Made by a program: the position numbers and the translations under genes. The notes under the pieces were generated by a model. That model saw nothing but the letters and a program-made list of their open reading frames with translations. It had not been told where the DNA came from and searched no databases. Below are positions 16,921-25,002 of a stretch of DNA of 64,000 bases, one piece after another. Every line of letters begins with the position of its first letter. The first letter of the stretch is position 1. The DNA comes from JADLGH01 sp964586675 (GTDB lineage: Bacteria; Desulfobacterota_D; UBA1144; Nemesobacterales; UBA2774), in NCBI GenBank assembly GCA_964586675.1, contig CAZPHQ010000008.1:1-64000 (forward strand), in the 5' to 3' direction.

Positions 16921-17451
16921 ATGCAGAGATTCAGAAATCACGTGGCCGTTTTAATAGTATTCATGGCGCTTCTCTCGTGTGGAGGGAAGCCTGAGCCTAT
17001 AATCCCCGAGAGAAAGGCCATAGACCCTTCCCCGACGAAGGTGGTCGATGAGTTTATAAAGGCCATAAAGGACGAGAAGTTCGAGAAGGCATATCAGTAT
17101 GTATACGCCCCCTACTCCGATAAAGAGGGTTATGTAATACAAATGCAGAATACTGTAAAGGACAATCAGCTCTCGATTCTGAACTACCGCATACTCGGCA
17201 CGCAGATATTCGACAGGACGGCCATCGTCGTCGTCGAGCTCAACCAGAAAATAAAATCGCCGACGACAGGGCAGGTGGTCGAGCTCATGCAGAATAGCCA
17301 GTACGACCTTGGCCTCTTCGACGAAAAATGGAAAATAACGTCCGGAAACTGCATCAAGAACTGCCTTGAAATGCCGCAGAAACCGCCTACGCAAAAGAAA
17401 GCACCCATACAGCAGAATGCACCAAGAATACAGGAGCGGCCGGCCAGCTGA
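16921..17451 (+). CDS. Lipoprotein with NTF2-like (DUF4878-type) domain
   Basis: A 176-aa lipoprotein: signal sequence ending in LLSC, lipidated Cys20, then an NTF2-like cone fold at about residues 38-145 ('P-T-K-V-V-D-E-F-I-K-A-I-K-D-E-K-F-E-K-A-Y' split by a strand region and ending 'E-K-W-K-I-T'). The C-terminal 25 residues are Pro/Gln/Lys rich and disordered. Such domains often bind small ligands or act as scaffolds; the role here is unknown. It is the first gene of the dapB-tgt-yajC-secD-secF run: its TGA overlaps the dapB ATG by one base. The two cysteines near residues 141-145 may form a disulfide. Confidence 0.75.
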   Translation: MQRFRNHVAVLIVFMALLSCGGKPEPIIPERKAIDPSPTKVVDEFIKAIKDEKFEKAYQYVYAPYSDKEGYVIQMQNTVKDNQLSILNYRILGTQIFDRTAIVVVELNQKIKSPTTGQVVELMQNSQYDLGLFDEKWKITSGNCIKNCLEMPQKPPTQKKAPIQQNAPRIQERPAS

Positions 17452-18251
17452 TGTTAAAAGTTTCCGTAATGGGCGCAGCGGGAAGAATGGGGCAGAGGAT
17501 TCTTTATTTTTTAAGCCGTGACGAATCCATAAAGATAGTCGGAGCCAGGGAGATAAAGGGCCATCCGGCGATCGGGAAGGACGCCGGCGTCGTCGCAGGC
17601 ATAGGGAAGCTCGGCGTCAAGGTCACGGCCGACATGGACGAATCTTCTTCCAGGGCGGACGTCATCGTCGACTTCACCGCTCCCAAGCCCACGCTAGAGA
17701 ACGCCAGGTACGCTTCGTCCAAAGGCAAGGCAATGGTCATAGGAACGACGGGATTCACGGACGACGAGCAGGAGAAGCTTGAAAAGCTGTCCCTGAAATT
17801 CCCCTGCGTCATTGCCCCCAACATGAGCGTCGGCGTAAACGTCGTCTTCGAGATCACGAAGCTCCTCGCGCGGGCGCTCGGCGACGAGTACGACGTCGAA
17901 ATCGTCGAAGCCCATCACAAGCACAAGCTCGATTCCCCCAGCGGCACCGCCATAATGCTCGGAAGGGCCGCCGCCGAAGGTCTCGGCAGGGATTTCGACC
18001 AGTCCGCCAGATATGAAAGATACGGGAGAATAGGGGAGCGGAGGCAGAACGAGATAGGAATTCAATCCATAAGGGGCGGCGACGTCGCCGGCGAGCATAC
18101 GGTTATGTTTCTCGGCGACGGCGAAAGGATCGAGCTCACGCACCGCGCGCAGAACAGGGACAACTTCGCAAAGGGCGTTGTCCGGGCTGTAAAGTGGGTT
18201 TACGGAAAGCCGCCCGGCCCCTATACCATGAAGGACGTCCTCGGCCTCTAA
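17451..18251 (+). CDS. dapB: 4-hydroxy-tetrahydrodipicolinate reductase
   Basis: Reduces hydroxy-tetrahydrodipicolinate with NAD(P)H in the lysine and diaminopimelate pathway. The dinucleotide loop GAAGRMG is at residues 8-14; the family active-site segment 'E-A-H-H-K-H-K-L-D-S-P-S-G-T-A' lies near 154-168; 'G-T-T-G-F' is at about 101. Length of 266 aa is standard. It begins inside the stop codon of the lipoprotein gene and ends flush against the tgt start, so it sits in a tight operon with genes unrelated to lysine. dapF-like and aminotransferase genes occur near 41-44 kb. Confidence 0.95.
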   Translation: MLKVSVMGAAGRMGQRILYFLSRDESIKIVGAREIKGHPAIGKDAGVVAGIGKLGVKVTADMDESSSRADVIVDFTAPKPTLENARYASSKGKAMVIGTTGFTDDEQEKLEKLSLKFPCVIAPNMSVGVNVVFEITKLLARALGDEYDVEIVEAHHKHKLDSPSGTAIMLGRAAAEGLGRDFDQSARYERYGRIGERRQNEIGIQSIRGGDVAGEHTVMFLGDGERIELTHRAQNRDNFAKGVVRAVKWVYGKPPGPYTMKDVLGL

Positions 18252-19412
18252 ATGAGCGCGGCCGGGCCTGTCCTCAGCCCCGGCGGACGGCATCCCTCCG
18301 CATACATGTTCAGATTCGAGACACTCAAAAAGGAATCCGGCTCCGGCGCAAGGCTGGGACGCATCCATACCCCACATGGAATAGTGGACACGCCCGCCTT
18401 CATGCCCGTCGCCACGCAGGCCACGGTCAAAAGCCTCTCCCCCGGGGAAGTCGAATCCCTCGGCTTTCAGATGATCATAGCGAACGCCTATCACATGTAC
18501 CTCCGCCCCGGGCACGAGGTCATAAAACGACTCGGCGGGCTCCACGAGTTCATGTCGTGGAGGCGCCCGATAACGACCGACAGCGGCGGGTTTCAGGCCT
18601 TGAGCCTCTCGAAAACGCGGAAGATAAAAGAGGAAGGCATAGTCTTCCAGTCTCACCTCGACGGCAGCAGGCACCTTCTTACGCCCGAAAAGTGTGTCGG
18701 GATACAGGAATCCCTCGGCGTCGATATAATGATGTGCCTCGATGAATGCCCGCCTTATCCCTCGACCGAAAAATACATGCTAAAGTCGGTCGAGCTCACG
18801 ACGCGCTGGGCAAAGCTCTGCAGCGATGCCAGAAAAAGGCCCGAATCGGCCCTCTTCGGCATAGTCCAGGGCGGCATTTATCCCGAAATGAGGCGGCTCT
18901 CGGCTGAGGGCCTCACAGAAATCGGCTTCGACGGCTACGCACTCGGCGGCCTCGGCATAGGGGAGGACCCGGAGGCGACCTACGACATCACGGAATCGAC
19001 GCTTCCCCATCTGCCGCCCGAAAGCCCCCGTTATCTCATGGGAATAGGGAGGCCCGAGGATATAGCCACCGCCGTGTATATGGGCGTCGACCTCTTCGAC
19101 TGCGTAATCCCGACGCGAAACGCCAGAAACGGCACTCTCTTTACAAGTCACGGAAAACTGGTTATAAAAAATGCCCGATATGCGGAGGACGGGGGGCCTG
19201 TCGACGAACGCTGCCTATGCTACACGTGCAGAAATTTCTCGAGGGCATATCTGAGACACCTTTACATGGCGAGGGAAACCCTCGTTTTACGGCTCCTTAC
19301 GATTCATAACCTCAACTACTACGGACAACTGATGAAAGAGATCAGAGAAAGCATAGCCCAGGACAATTTCCCTGTTTTCGCAAGTCGGGTAAAATCCCTC
19401 GGAGGTGAATAA
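18252..19412 (+). CDS. tgt: tRNA-guanine(34) transglycosylase (queuine tRNA-ribosyltransferase)
   Basis: Exchanges guanine 34 of tRNAs for Asp, Asn, His and Tyr with preQ1 in queuosine synthesis. The nucleophile/base aspartates are visible in TDSGGFQ (about residue 115) and 'D-L-F-D-C-V-I-P-T-R-N-A-R-N-G'; the zinc site is C-x-C-x2-C (CLCYTC, about 335) with a later His. The frame opens directly after the dapB stop; an ATG at 18306 would remove 18 poorly conserved residues and fits the usual N-terminus, and neither has a clear ribosome site. The gene leads into yajC-secD-secF, a widely conserved arrangement. Confidence 0.95.
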   Translation: MSAAGPVLSPGGRHPSAYMFRFETLKKESGSGARLGRIHTPHGIVDTPAFMPVATQATVKSLSPGEVESLGFQMIIANAYHMYLRPGHEVIKRLGGLHEFMSWRRPITTDSGGFQALSLSKTRKIKEEGIVFQSHLDGSRHLLTPEKCVGIQESLGVDIMMCLDECPPYPSTEKYMLKSVELTTRWAKLCSDARKRPESALFGIVQGGIYPEMRRLSAEGLTEIGFDGYALGGLGIGEDPEATYDITESTLPHLPPESPRYLMGIGRPEDIATAVYMGVDLFDCVIPTRNARNGTLFTSHGKLVIKNARYAEDGGPVDERCLCYTCRNFSRAYLRHLYMARETLVLRLLTIHNLNYYGQLMKEIRESIAQDNFPVFASRVKSLGGE

Positions 19413-19413
19413 C

Positions 19414-19797
19414 TTGCAAAAGAAATATATAGCGATAATAACACTGTCATTACTGTCCATGGGCGGCTGCCAGGCCCCGGGCGGCGAGGCGGGCGGCGCG
19501 GGAGCGTTCGCCAGCTTTCTCCCCCTGATACTGATCTTCGTCCTGTTTTATTTCCTCATACTGAGGCCCCAGCAGAAACAGGGCCGGAAAAGGGCCGACA
19601 TGCTGAAGAGCCTCAAGCGCGGCGACAACATAATCACGTCGGGCGGCGTCTACGGCAAGATCGTCAGCGTCGCGGACGACGTAATAACGATAGAAATCTC
19701 CAAGGGCGTGAATATCCGCATAGCCCGCTCGGGCATCGCCGGCCTTCAGCCTTCCGAAAATGCCGAGCAGAAGGACAACAAGGAGTTAAGTAAATGA
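19414..19797 (+). CDS. yajC: Preprotein translocase subunit YajC
   Basis: Small single-pass inner-membrane partner of SecDF. After an N-terminal hydrophobic stretch and a Gly/Ala-rich segment, one membrane helix spans about residues 29-50 and is followed by the hallmark 'F-L-I-L-R-P-Q-Q-K-Q' and a small basic beta domain. The frame opens at a GTG (19405), but that codon lies inside the ribosome site GGAGGTGA (19401-19408); the TTG at 19414, five bases after it, must be the real start. The stop overlaps the secD start (ATGA). Confidence 0.9.
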   Translation: MQKKYIAIITLSLLSMGGCQAPGGEAGGAGAFASFLPLILIFVLFYFLILRPQQKQGRKRADMLKSLKRGDNIITSGGVYGKIVSVADDVITIEISKGVNIRIARSGIAGLQPSENAEQKDNKELSK

Positions 19798-21392
19798 GAG
19801 CTTCGAAGGGCTGGATCATCACAATACTGGTCATTACGGTTTTATCCCTGCTCCTTCTCCTTCCGAGCGTGGCGGGCGATGCGCTTCCCAAATGGTGGGG
19901 CAGGATATTCCCCGACAGGGGCATCAATCTCGGGCTCGACCTCAGGGGAGGCATATTCCTCCTTGTGGGCGTCGATACGGACACGGCCGTGGTCCACGAG
20001 CTTTCGAACATAAGGGACTTCATGAACCAGGAGCTGAAGAAAGATCAGATCCTCGTGAAAGGGACCGAGCTCAAGGGCAGCACGCTGACGCTCCAGTTCT
20101 ATTCCCAGGCCGACCTCGACAAGGCCCAGACCCTGGCCAACGAAAATTTCACGGACAGGGCCGATATAAGCGCGGGCGACCTTTCACTCTCGTTCACGCT
20201 CACAGGGGCGTACGTCCGCGACGCCGAGGTTAAGGCGATAGACCAGGTCCGCCAGGTCATAGAAAACAGGATACAGGAGCTCGGCCTCGTCGAGCCTTCC
20301 ATACAAAAAGCGGGCTCCGACAGGGTGCTCATCCAGGTCCCCGGGGCTTCCGACAGGGACAGGCAGAGGGTCATCGACATTATAAAGCGCTCGGCGGTCC
20401 TCGAATTCAAGATAGTTAAGGATACAGGCGCTTCCGAGGATACGCTCCTCGCAAAGTACGGCGTGTCGAAGCCCGAAGACCTCGCGGCTCAGCAGCTCGT
20501 CCTGATACCGGGAAATACAGGCGTCGAAAACGAAAAATTCTTCATCGCTTCCATCGAATCACCTGTAACGGGAGAATCCTTGTCCGACGCCAGGATTATA
20601 TTCGACGAGTTCGGAAGGCCGGCCGTCAGCTTCAGCTTCAAGGGAGCCGGGGCGAGCAGGTTCGGAGAGCTTACGGAGAATAACATAGGACAGCGGCTCG
20701 CCATAGTTCTCGACGGCACCATAAAATCGGCCCCGACTATCCAGGACAGGATTTCGACACAGGGAAGGATAACGGGCAGTTTCACAACCGATGAGGCGAA
20801 CGACCTCGCGCTCGTTCTCCGTTCAGGCGCGCTTCCCGTCCCCGTAACCGTCGAGCAGGAAAGGACAGTCGGTCCCACGCTCGGAAAAGACTCCATCGAG
20901 AGCGGGAAAAATTCGATGATACTGGGCGGCGTGCTCGTAATAATCTTCATGATAGTTATCTACAGGCTCCAGGGCGTGGTAGCCAACATAGCGCTCGCGC
21001 TGAATATGCTTTTTATAATGGGGTTCTTCTCGGCTTTCGGCGTAACCCTTACGCTGCCCGGTATAGCCGGTCTCGTACTGACACTGGGTATGGCGGTTGA
21101 CGGCAATATCATCATTCTCGAGAGGATGAAAGAAGAGCTGCGGGCGGGCAAATCGCCGATCGCTGCGATCGACGCCGGTTTCGAGAGGTCTCTCTGGACT
21201 ATTCTCGACGCCAACATTACCACGCTTATTACTGCGATCATATTGTTCTGGTTCGGTACGGGTCCGATAAAGGGCTTCGCCGCAACCCTTTCGATAGGCA
21301 TCATTTCGACGGTCTTCAGCAACGTAGTCGTCGCAAGGGTTATAACGGAATACATATACCAGAACAAAAAAGTCATCAAGTTAAGCATTTGA
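19794..21392 (+). CDS. secD: Protein translocase subunit SecD
   Basis: Uses the proton motive force to pull secreted proteins across the inner membrane, together with SecF. The 532-aa protein has an N-terminal helix (8-28), 'G-I-N-L-G-L-D-L-R-G-G' at about 42-52, the large P1 periplasmic region, and five C-terminal helices from about residue 375 holding 'G-M-A-V-D-G-N-I-I-I'-type RND motifs. Ribosome site GGAG lies eight bases before the ATG, which overlaps the yajC stop. secF follows after 25 bases. Confidence 0.96.
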   Translation: MRASKGWIITILVITVLSLLLLLPSVAGDALPKWWGRIFPDRGINLGLDLRGGIFLLVGVDTDTAVVHELSNIRDFMNQELKKDQILVKGTELKGSTLTLQFYSQADLDKAQTLANENFTDRADISAGDLSLSFTLTGAYVRDAEVKAIDQVRQVIENRIQELGLVEPSIQKAGSDRVLIQVPGASDRDRQRVIDIIKRSAVLEFKIVKDTGASEDTLLAKYGVSKPEDLAAQQLVLIPGNTGVENEKFFIASIESPVTGESLSDARIIFDEFGRPAVSFSFKGAGASRFGELTENNIGQRLAIVLDGTIKSAPTIQDRISTQGRITGSFTTDEANDLALVLRSGALPVPVTVEQERTVGPTLGKDSIESGKNSMILGGVLVIIFMIVIYRLQGVVANIALALNMLFIMGFFSAFGVTLTLPGIAGLVLTLGMAVDGNIIILERMKEELRAGKSPIAAIDAGFERSLWTILDANITTLITAIILFWFGTGPIKGFAATLSIGIISTVFSNVVVARVITEYIYQNKKVIKLSI

Positions 21393-21417
21393 AGAGAACC
21401 CAGGAGGGTGTAAGGAC

Positions 21418-22335
21418 TTGGATTTAATCAGACCTGATACGAAAATAGATTTTGTTAAAATGATGAAGCCCGCCGTTTGGGTATCTCTGGCGGCTATAAT
21501 CATATCTTTAGGCTCTCTCATCTATCATAAGGGGCCGGAATGGGGCGTAGAGTTTACGGGCGGAACGGAAATCCAGATAAAGCTCGGAAAAGACGCCAGC
21601 GCGGATGACATAAGGGATGCGCTGGATGAGGCCGGCTATCCGACCGACGCGGTTCAGCGAGTAGGCATCGAGGGCGACAGGGAATACCTCATAAGGTTCA
21701 CCACCGATGTGGTTCAGTTCGATCAGATACAGGATTTCCAGAAGAGTCTGGAGGAACTGGTTAAAACCAATCCGGTTTTCGAAGGCGGCTCCATATTGCG
21801 CGTGGATTATATAGGTCCCAACGTCGGAAGCGAGCTCGTCACGAAAGCCATACTGGCGATTCTCCTGGGCTGCGTGGGGATACTTGTTTACGTAATGCTC
21901 AGGTTCGAATTCGCCTTCGCCCTTGGCGCCGTTGTCGCGGTTTTCCACGACGCGTTCATAGCTCTCGGCGCGTTGTCTCTCATGGACAAGGACTTTACTC
22001 TCACGATAGTCGCGGCGCTCCTTACTATAATCGGTTACTCCGTCAACGACACCATAATCATATTCGACAGGATAAGAGAGAATCTCAAGAAGGGAGTCGC
22101 CGGCAGCTTTACAGACATCGTCAATCTTTCTATCAACCAGACCTTGTCGAGGACGGTGTTCACCAACCTGACCGTTTTCCTCGTCCTGATTCCGCTCTTC
22201 TTCTTCGGAGGCTCTGTCATCCATGATTTCGCCTTCGTGATGATAGTCGGCTGTCTCGCGGGTTCCTATTCGACGATATTTATCGCGAGCGCGATAGTTA
22301 TACAGTGGAGAAAATGGAAGGGGCTTCCGGTCTGA
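21418..22335 (+). CDS. secF: Protein translocase subunit SecF
   Basis: The second RND-type subunit of the SecDF motor. At 305 aa it has the normal six-helix layout: helix 1 at about 22-42, 'G-V-E-F-T-G-G-T-E-I-Q' at 45-55, a periplasmic domain, then helices from about 140 with 'G-Y-S-V-N-D-T-I-I-I-F-D-R-I-R-E' near 205. The start is a TTG, supported by GGAGGG ending nine bases upstream; no ATG lies at the expected place. It is the last gene of the operon, and a convergent gene's stop lies 12 bases beyond. Confidence 0.96.
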   Translation: MDLIRPDTKIDFVKMMKPAVWVSLAAIIISLGSLIYHKGPEWGVEFTGGTEIQIKLGKDASADDIRDALDEAGYPTDAVQRVGIEGDREYLIRFTTDVVQFDQIQDFQKSLEELVKTNPVFEGGSILRVDYIGPNVGSELVTKAILAILLGCVGILVYVMLRFEFAFALGAVVAVFHDAFIALGALSLMDKDFTLTIVAALLTIIGYSVNDTIIIFDRIRENLKKGVAGSFTDIVNLSINQTLSRTVFTNLTVFLVLIPLFFFGGSVIHDFAFVMIVGCLAGSYSTIFIASAIVIQWRKWKGLPV

Positions 22336-22347
22336 TCCGAGGCCCTT

Positions 22348-22743
22348 TTAATCCCGGCCGAGCTCTTTTACGACTTCTTCAACCGCGGGGACGCGCCCGG
22401 CGCTCACAGTCTTCCCGTTCACGATAACCGCCGGAACTGGTTCCCAGAGGAGAAGGGTTTTTATGGATGGTATGATCGGCCGGCCGTGAGTGAAAACTTC
22501 TTTTAAAACCCTGGGCATCACGTACAAATAATCTTTCGGCTCTATCTGTATTATCTCGACTTCTTCTTCTGCGTACCTCTCCCTTATCTCCCTGTGAAGC
22601 CTGCCGCACTCCTCGGCGAGGGTTCTTATGTGCCCGTAGGAAGGGTCTTTTTTCGCATGCTCTCCCATCCCTCCCGAGCAGCATATGCAGCCGCCGCCGG
22701 AGTCGTTTTCCCTCACGATTATCACGGACGAATGATCAGTCAC
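22348..22743 (-). CDS. Small CxCC thioredoxin-fold-like protein coupled to CstA
   Basis: A 131-aa protein that I do not recognise by name. It reads as a thioredoxin-like fold: a first strand (S-V-I-I-V), a Cys19-x-Cys21-Cys22 motif in a Gly/Ser-rich loop, a long helix (40-60), a second strand (E-I-I-Q-I), a helix, and a C-terminal 'P-A-V-I-V-N-G-K-T-V' hairpin with a final helix, as in redox or 2Fe-2S-binding relatives. Three clustered cysteines could bind metal, an Fe-S centre or act in disulfide exchange. The start is a GTG with GGGAG seven bases upstream, and it overlaps the end of cstA by eight bases, so the two are translated together. Confidence 0.6.
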   Translation of the reverse strand: MTDHSSVIIVRENDSGGGCICCSGGMGEHAKKDPSYGHIRTLAEECGRLHREIRERYAEEEVEIIQIEPKDYLYVMPRVLKEVFTHGRPIIPSIKTLLLWEPVPAVIVNGKTVSAGRVPAVEEVVKELGRD

Positions 22744-24565
22744 GGACCGCTCCCTTGTCTCCTAACTGCGCCTGTCTTTTCTCGATGTAGAGCTTTTTAA
22801 TCCATACGCGGACGGAGTCGATTATTATAATGATCGCGCAGAGCATCATCACCGCCGTAAACGCTATGTTCACGTATCCCTGATGCACGAATCCCTCTCT
22901 CTGCGTCATCGGGAGAAAATTATCCCTTATGTTCATCCATGCGGCCGAGAGAGTCGTCGCCATGACGAACGCCATCGGCACCATTGTGACCCACGCGTAC
23001 TTCGCCTTCCCTAGCTTTATGATAAATGTCGTTCCGACGCAGAGGGCGATGCCCGCAAGCACCTGGTTCGCCGTTCCGAACATGGGCCATATCGTGCTTA
23101 TGCTCCCCGTCATGACGAAATATCCCCACGCGACCGATATAAGCGCGCTGGCTATTATGGCCGAGGGGAGATGGTCGACCCTCTCGAACGGCTTATAGAA
23201 CCTCCCGCCGAATTCCTGGATCATGAAGCGGGCTACCCTGGTTCCGGTGTCTATAGTCGTCAGGATGAAAAGCGCCTCGAACATTATCGCGAAGTGGTAC
23301 CAGTAATCCATGAGGTGCCCCATTCCGGGAAGGGCGGTGAATATCTGCGCCATGCCCACAGCGAGCGACACCGCGCCGCCTGTCCTGCCCGCTAGGTTCT
23401 CGCCCACCTGGTGCGAGAGGTGCTCCAAGTTAACAACCTGGTGTCCCAAGGTCTGGAATATCGGGTCGGGCACGTTTATCGCGAAGTAGTCGCCGGGGAA
23501 AAGGGCCGTGGCCGCGATCAGCGCCAGTATGGCGATAAAGCCTTCTATCAGCATCGCGACGAACCCGATGGTTTTTATGTCCGATTCCTTCGACACCATC
23601 TTCGGCGAAGTCCCCGAAGCCACGAGCGCGTGGAAGCCCGAAATCGCGCCGCACGCTATCGTTATGAAAACGAAGGGGAACACAGCCCCCGGGATTATCG
23701 GCCCGCCGCCCTTCACGAAATCGGTCACTATGGGCATCTGGAGCTCGGGGTTCACGATGATGATCCCCGCCGCGAGAAAGGCTATCGTCCCTATCTTCAT
23801 GAACGAGCTCAGGTAGTCCCTCGGGCAGAGAAGGAGCCATACGGGGAGTATCGAAGCGATAAACCCGTAGCCGAGAATAATGAGCGTTATGCTCGTTTTC
23901 GAGAGTGTGAAATAGGGGGCGAGGGAAGAGTTGGCGACGTCCTTCCCGAAGAATACCGCTAATATCAGCAGTATGACGCCTATCGTCGTCGCCTCCACAA
24001 TGCGCCCCTTCCTGAACCTGTACATGTAAAGGCCCATGAAGAAGGCTATGGGCACAGTGCAGCCTATGGTGAAGACGCCCCACGAGCTTTCAGCGAGGGC
24101 GTTCACGACAGCGAGCCCGAGGCCGGCGAGCGCGACGACCAGTATGAAGAGGACGGCGATCGAGGCGACGAAGCCCGTGAGAGGGCTTATCTCCGTCTTC
24201 GCTATCTCGGCGAGGGATTTCCCTCCGTGCCTGACCGACGCGAAGAATATGATGAAGTCGTGCACTGCGCCGGCAACGACGACGCCGATGAGAATCCACA
24301 GATATCCTGGCAAAACGCCGAACTGGGCCGCGAGCACCGGCCCGATCAGTGGCCCCGCCCCGGTTATGGCGGCGAAGTGGTGTCCGAAGAGAACCCATTT
24401 GTTCGTCGGGTAGTAATTCTGCCCGTCGTACATCGTATAGGCGGGCGTCTTTCTGGAATCGTCCAGAGCCGCGACCTTGGCCGCTATGAAGCCGTGATAG
24501 TACCTGTAAAAGATGACCATCACGCACAGGGCGCCCACGACAAGCGGCATTGCATGTATTGTCAT
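22736..24565 (-). CDS. cstA: Carbon starvation protein A (pyruvate/peptide transporter family)
   Basis: A 609-aa inner-membrane protein with about 16 hydrophobic segments. CstA-type proteins import pyruvate or peptides when carbon is short. The family is recognised from 'N-K-W-V-L-F-G-H-H-F-A-A-I-T-G-A-G-P-L' (two overlapping motifs near 55-75), 'H-D-F-I-I-F' near 103, and the central 'S-G-F-H-A-L-V-A-S-G-T-S-P-K' near 310. AAGGA lies nine bases before the ATG. Usual CstA/BtsT operons carry a short YjiX partner; here a different small protein with a CxCC motif takes that position. Regulation is not visible in the 437-base gap to hppA, which is AT-rich. Confidence 0.92.
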   Translation of the reverse strand: MTIHAMPLVVGALCVMVIFYRYYHGFIAAKVAALDDSRKTPAYTMYDGQNYYPTNKWVLFGHHFAAITGAGPLIGPVLAAQFGVLPGYLWILIGVVVAGAVHDFIIFFASVRHGGKSLAEIAKTEISPLTGFVASIAVLFILVVALAGLGLAVVNALAESSWGVFTIGCTVPIAFFMGLYMYRFRKGRIVEATTIGVILLILAVFFGKDVANSSLAPYFTLSKTSITLIILGYGFIASILPVWLLLCPRDYLSSFMKIGTIAFLAAGIIIVNPELQMPIVTDFVKGGGPIIPGAVFPFVFITIACGAISGFHALVASGTSPKMVSKESDIKTIGFVAMLIEGFIAILALIAATALFPGDYFAINVPDPIFQTLGHQVVNLEHLSHQVGENLAGRTGGAVSLAVGMAQIFTALPGMGHLMDYWYHFAIMFEALFILTTIDTGTRVARFMIQEFGGRFYKPFERVDHLPSAIIASALISVAWGYFVMTGSISTIWPMFGTANQVLAGIALCVGTTFIIKLGKAKYAWVTMVPMAFVMATTLSAAWMNIRDNFLPMTQREGFVHQGYVNIAFTAVMMLCAIIIIIDSVRVWIKKLYIEKRQAQLGDKGAVRD

Positions 24566-24769
24566 AATATCTCGTCCTTCTCTATCCGTAATTCTGAGGT
24601 CTCACGGGGAGTGAAACCGGAGCGCAACTATTTTAGCACTTTATTCAATCTAATCATATCCTATCCGCTTTCTCTCCCTCCGGAGCGCGGACCGTAAAAA
24701 GATTTCGCGCGCCGGTCCCGCCCGGTTATATATACGTAGAGATATTTTCAGTGATTTAAAAAAATCGAC

Positions 24770-24797
24770 TTGACATTGATATGCAGTTGGATATGTT
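24770..24797 (+). promoter_or_regulatory. Promoter of hppA
   Basis: Perfect TTGACA (24770-24775), a 16-base spacer and TATGTT (24792-24797). Start of transcription expected near 24804, giving an unusually long leader of about 200 bases before the hppA ATG. Confidence 0.6.
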
Positions 24798-24798
24798 T

Positions 24799-24816
24799 CC
24801 TCCAAATCTTTGGAGG
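24799..24816. promoter_or_regulatory. Palindromic operator candidate at the hppA transcription start
   Basis: Two perfect 8-base arms, CCTCCAAA and TTTGGAGG, separated by TC. It begins right after the -10 box and spans the predicted +1, where a bound repressor would block initiation. A two-base loop makes it a poor RNA hairpin, which favours a DNA-binding site over a terminator. Confidence 0.5.
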
Positions 24817-25002
24817 GGCGGGTCGAAGTCATCCCTGTTCTAAATGTGCTTGCCGGATATTACAAGCTCTGTTCGGTATTTTGCGAATTCTCCTCATTGG
24901 CTCAAAAGCTGCGTCATGCTGTCCGATTACCCGTTTTATCAATCACTCGATTACCCAATTCAGGAAAAAAAACGGATCAAATAACTCAAAGGAGAGTTTG
25001 AA

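Larger units (their letters stand above)
24566..25002. other. Divergent intergenic region between cstA and hppA
   Basis: The longest gene-free stretch (437 bases) and clearly more AT-rich than its surroundings. It holds the cstA start signals on the left, a consensus -35/-10 pair and a palindrome for hppA in the middle, and a leader of about 185 bases with a repeated CGATTACCC (24924-24932 and 24948-24956) and a possible long-range stem CCGTTTT/AAAACGG (24931-24937 with 24969-24975). No credible small gene or known riboswitch was seen. Confidence 0.6.

Noticed and set aside
17694..18674. Minus-strand open frame across dapB and tgt
   Set aside because: Spans two certain genes and their junction in antisense; composition typical of shadow frames.
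24810..25001. 63-codon open frame ending just before hppA, considered as a leader peptide
   Set aside because: Its start lies inside the palindrome and has no ribosome site; sequence shows no peptide-attenuator features.
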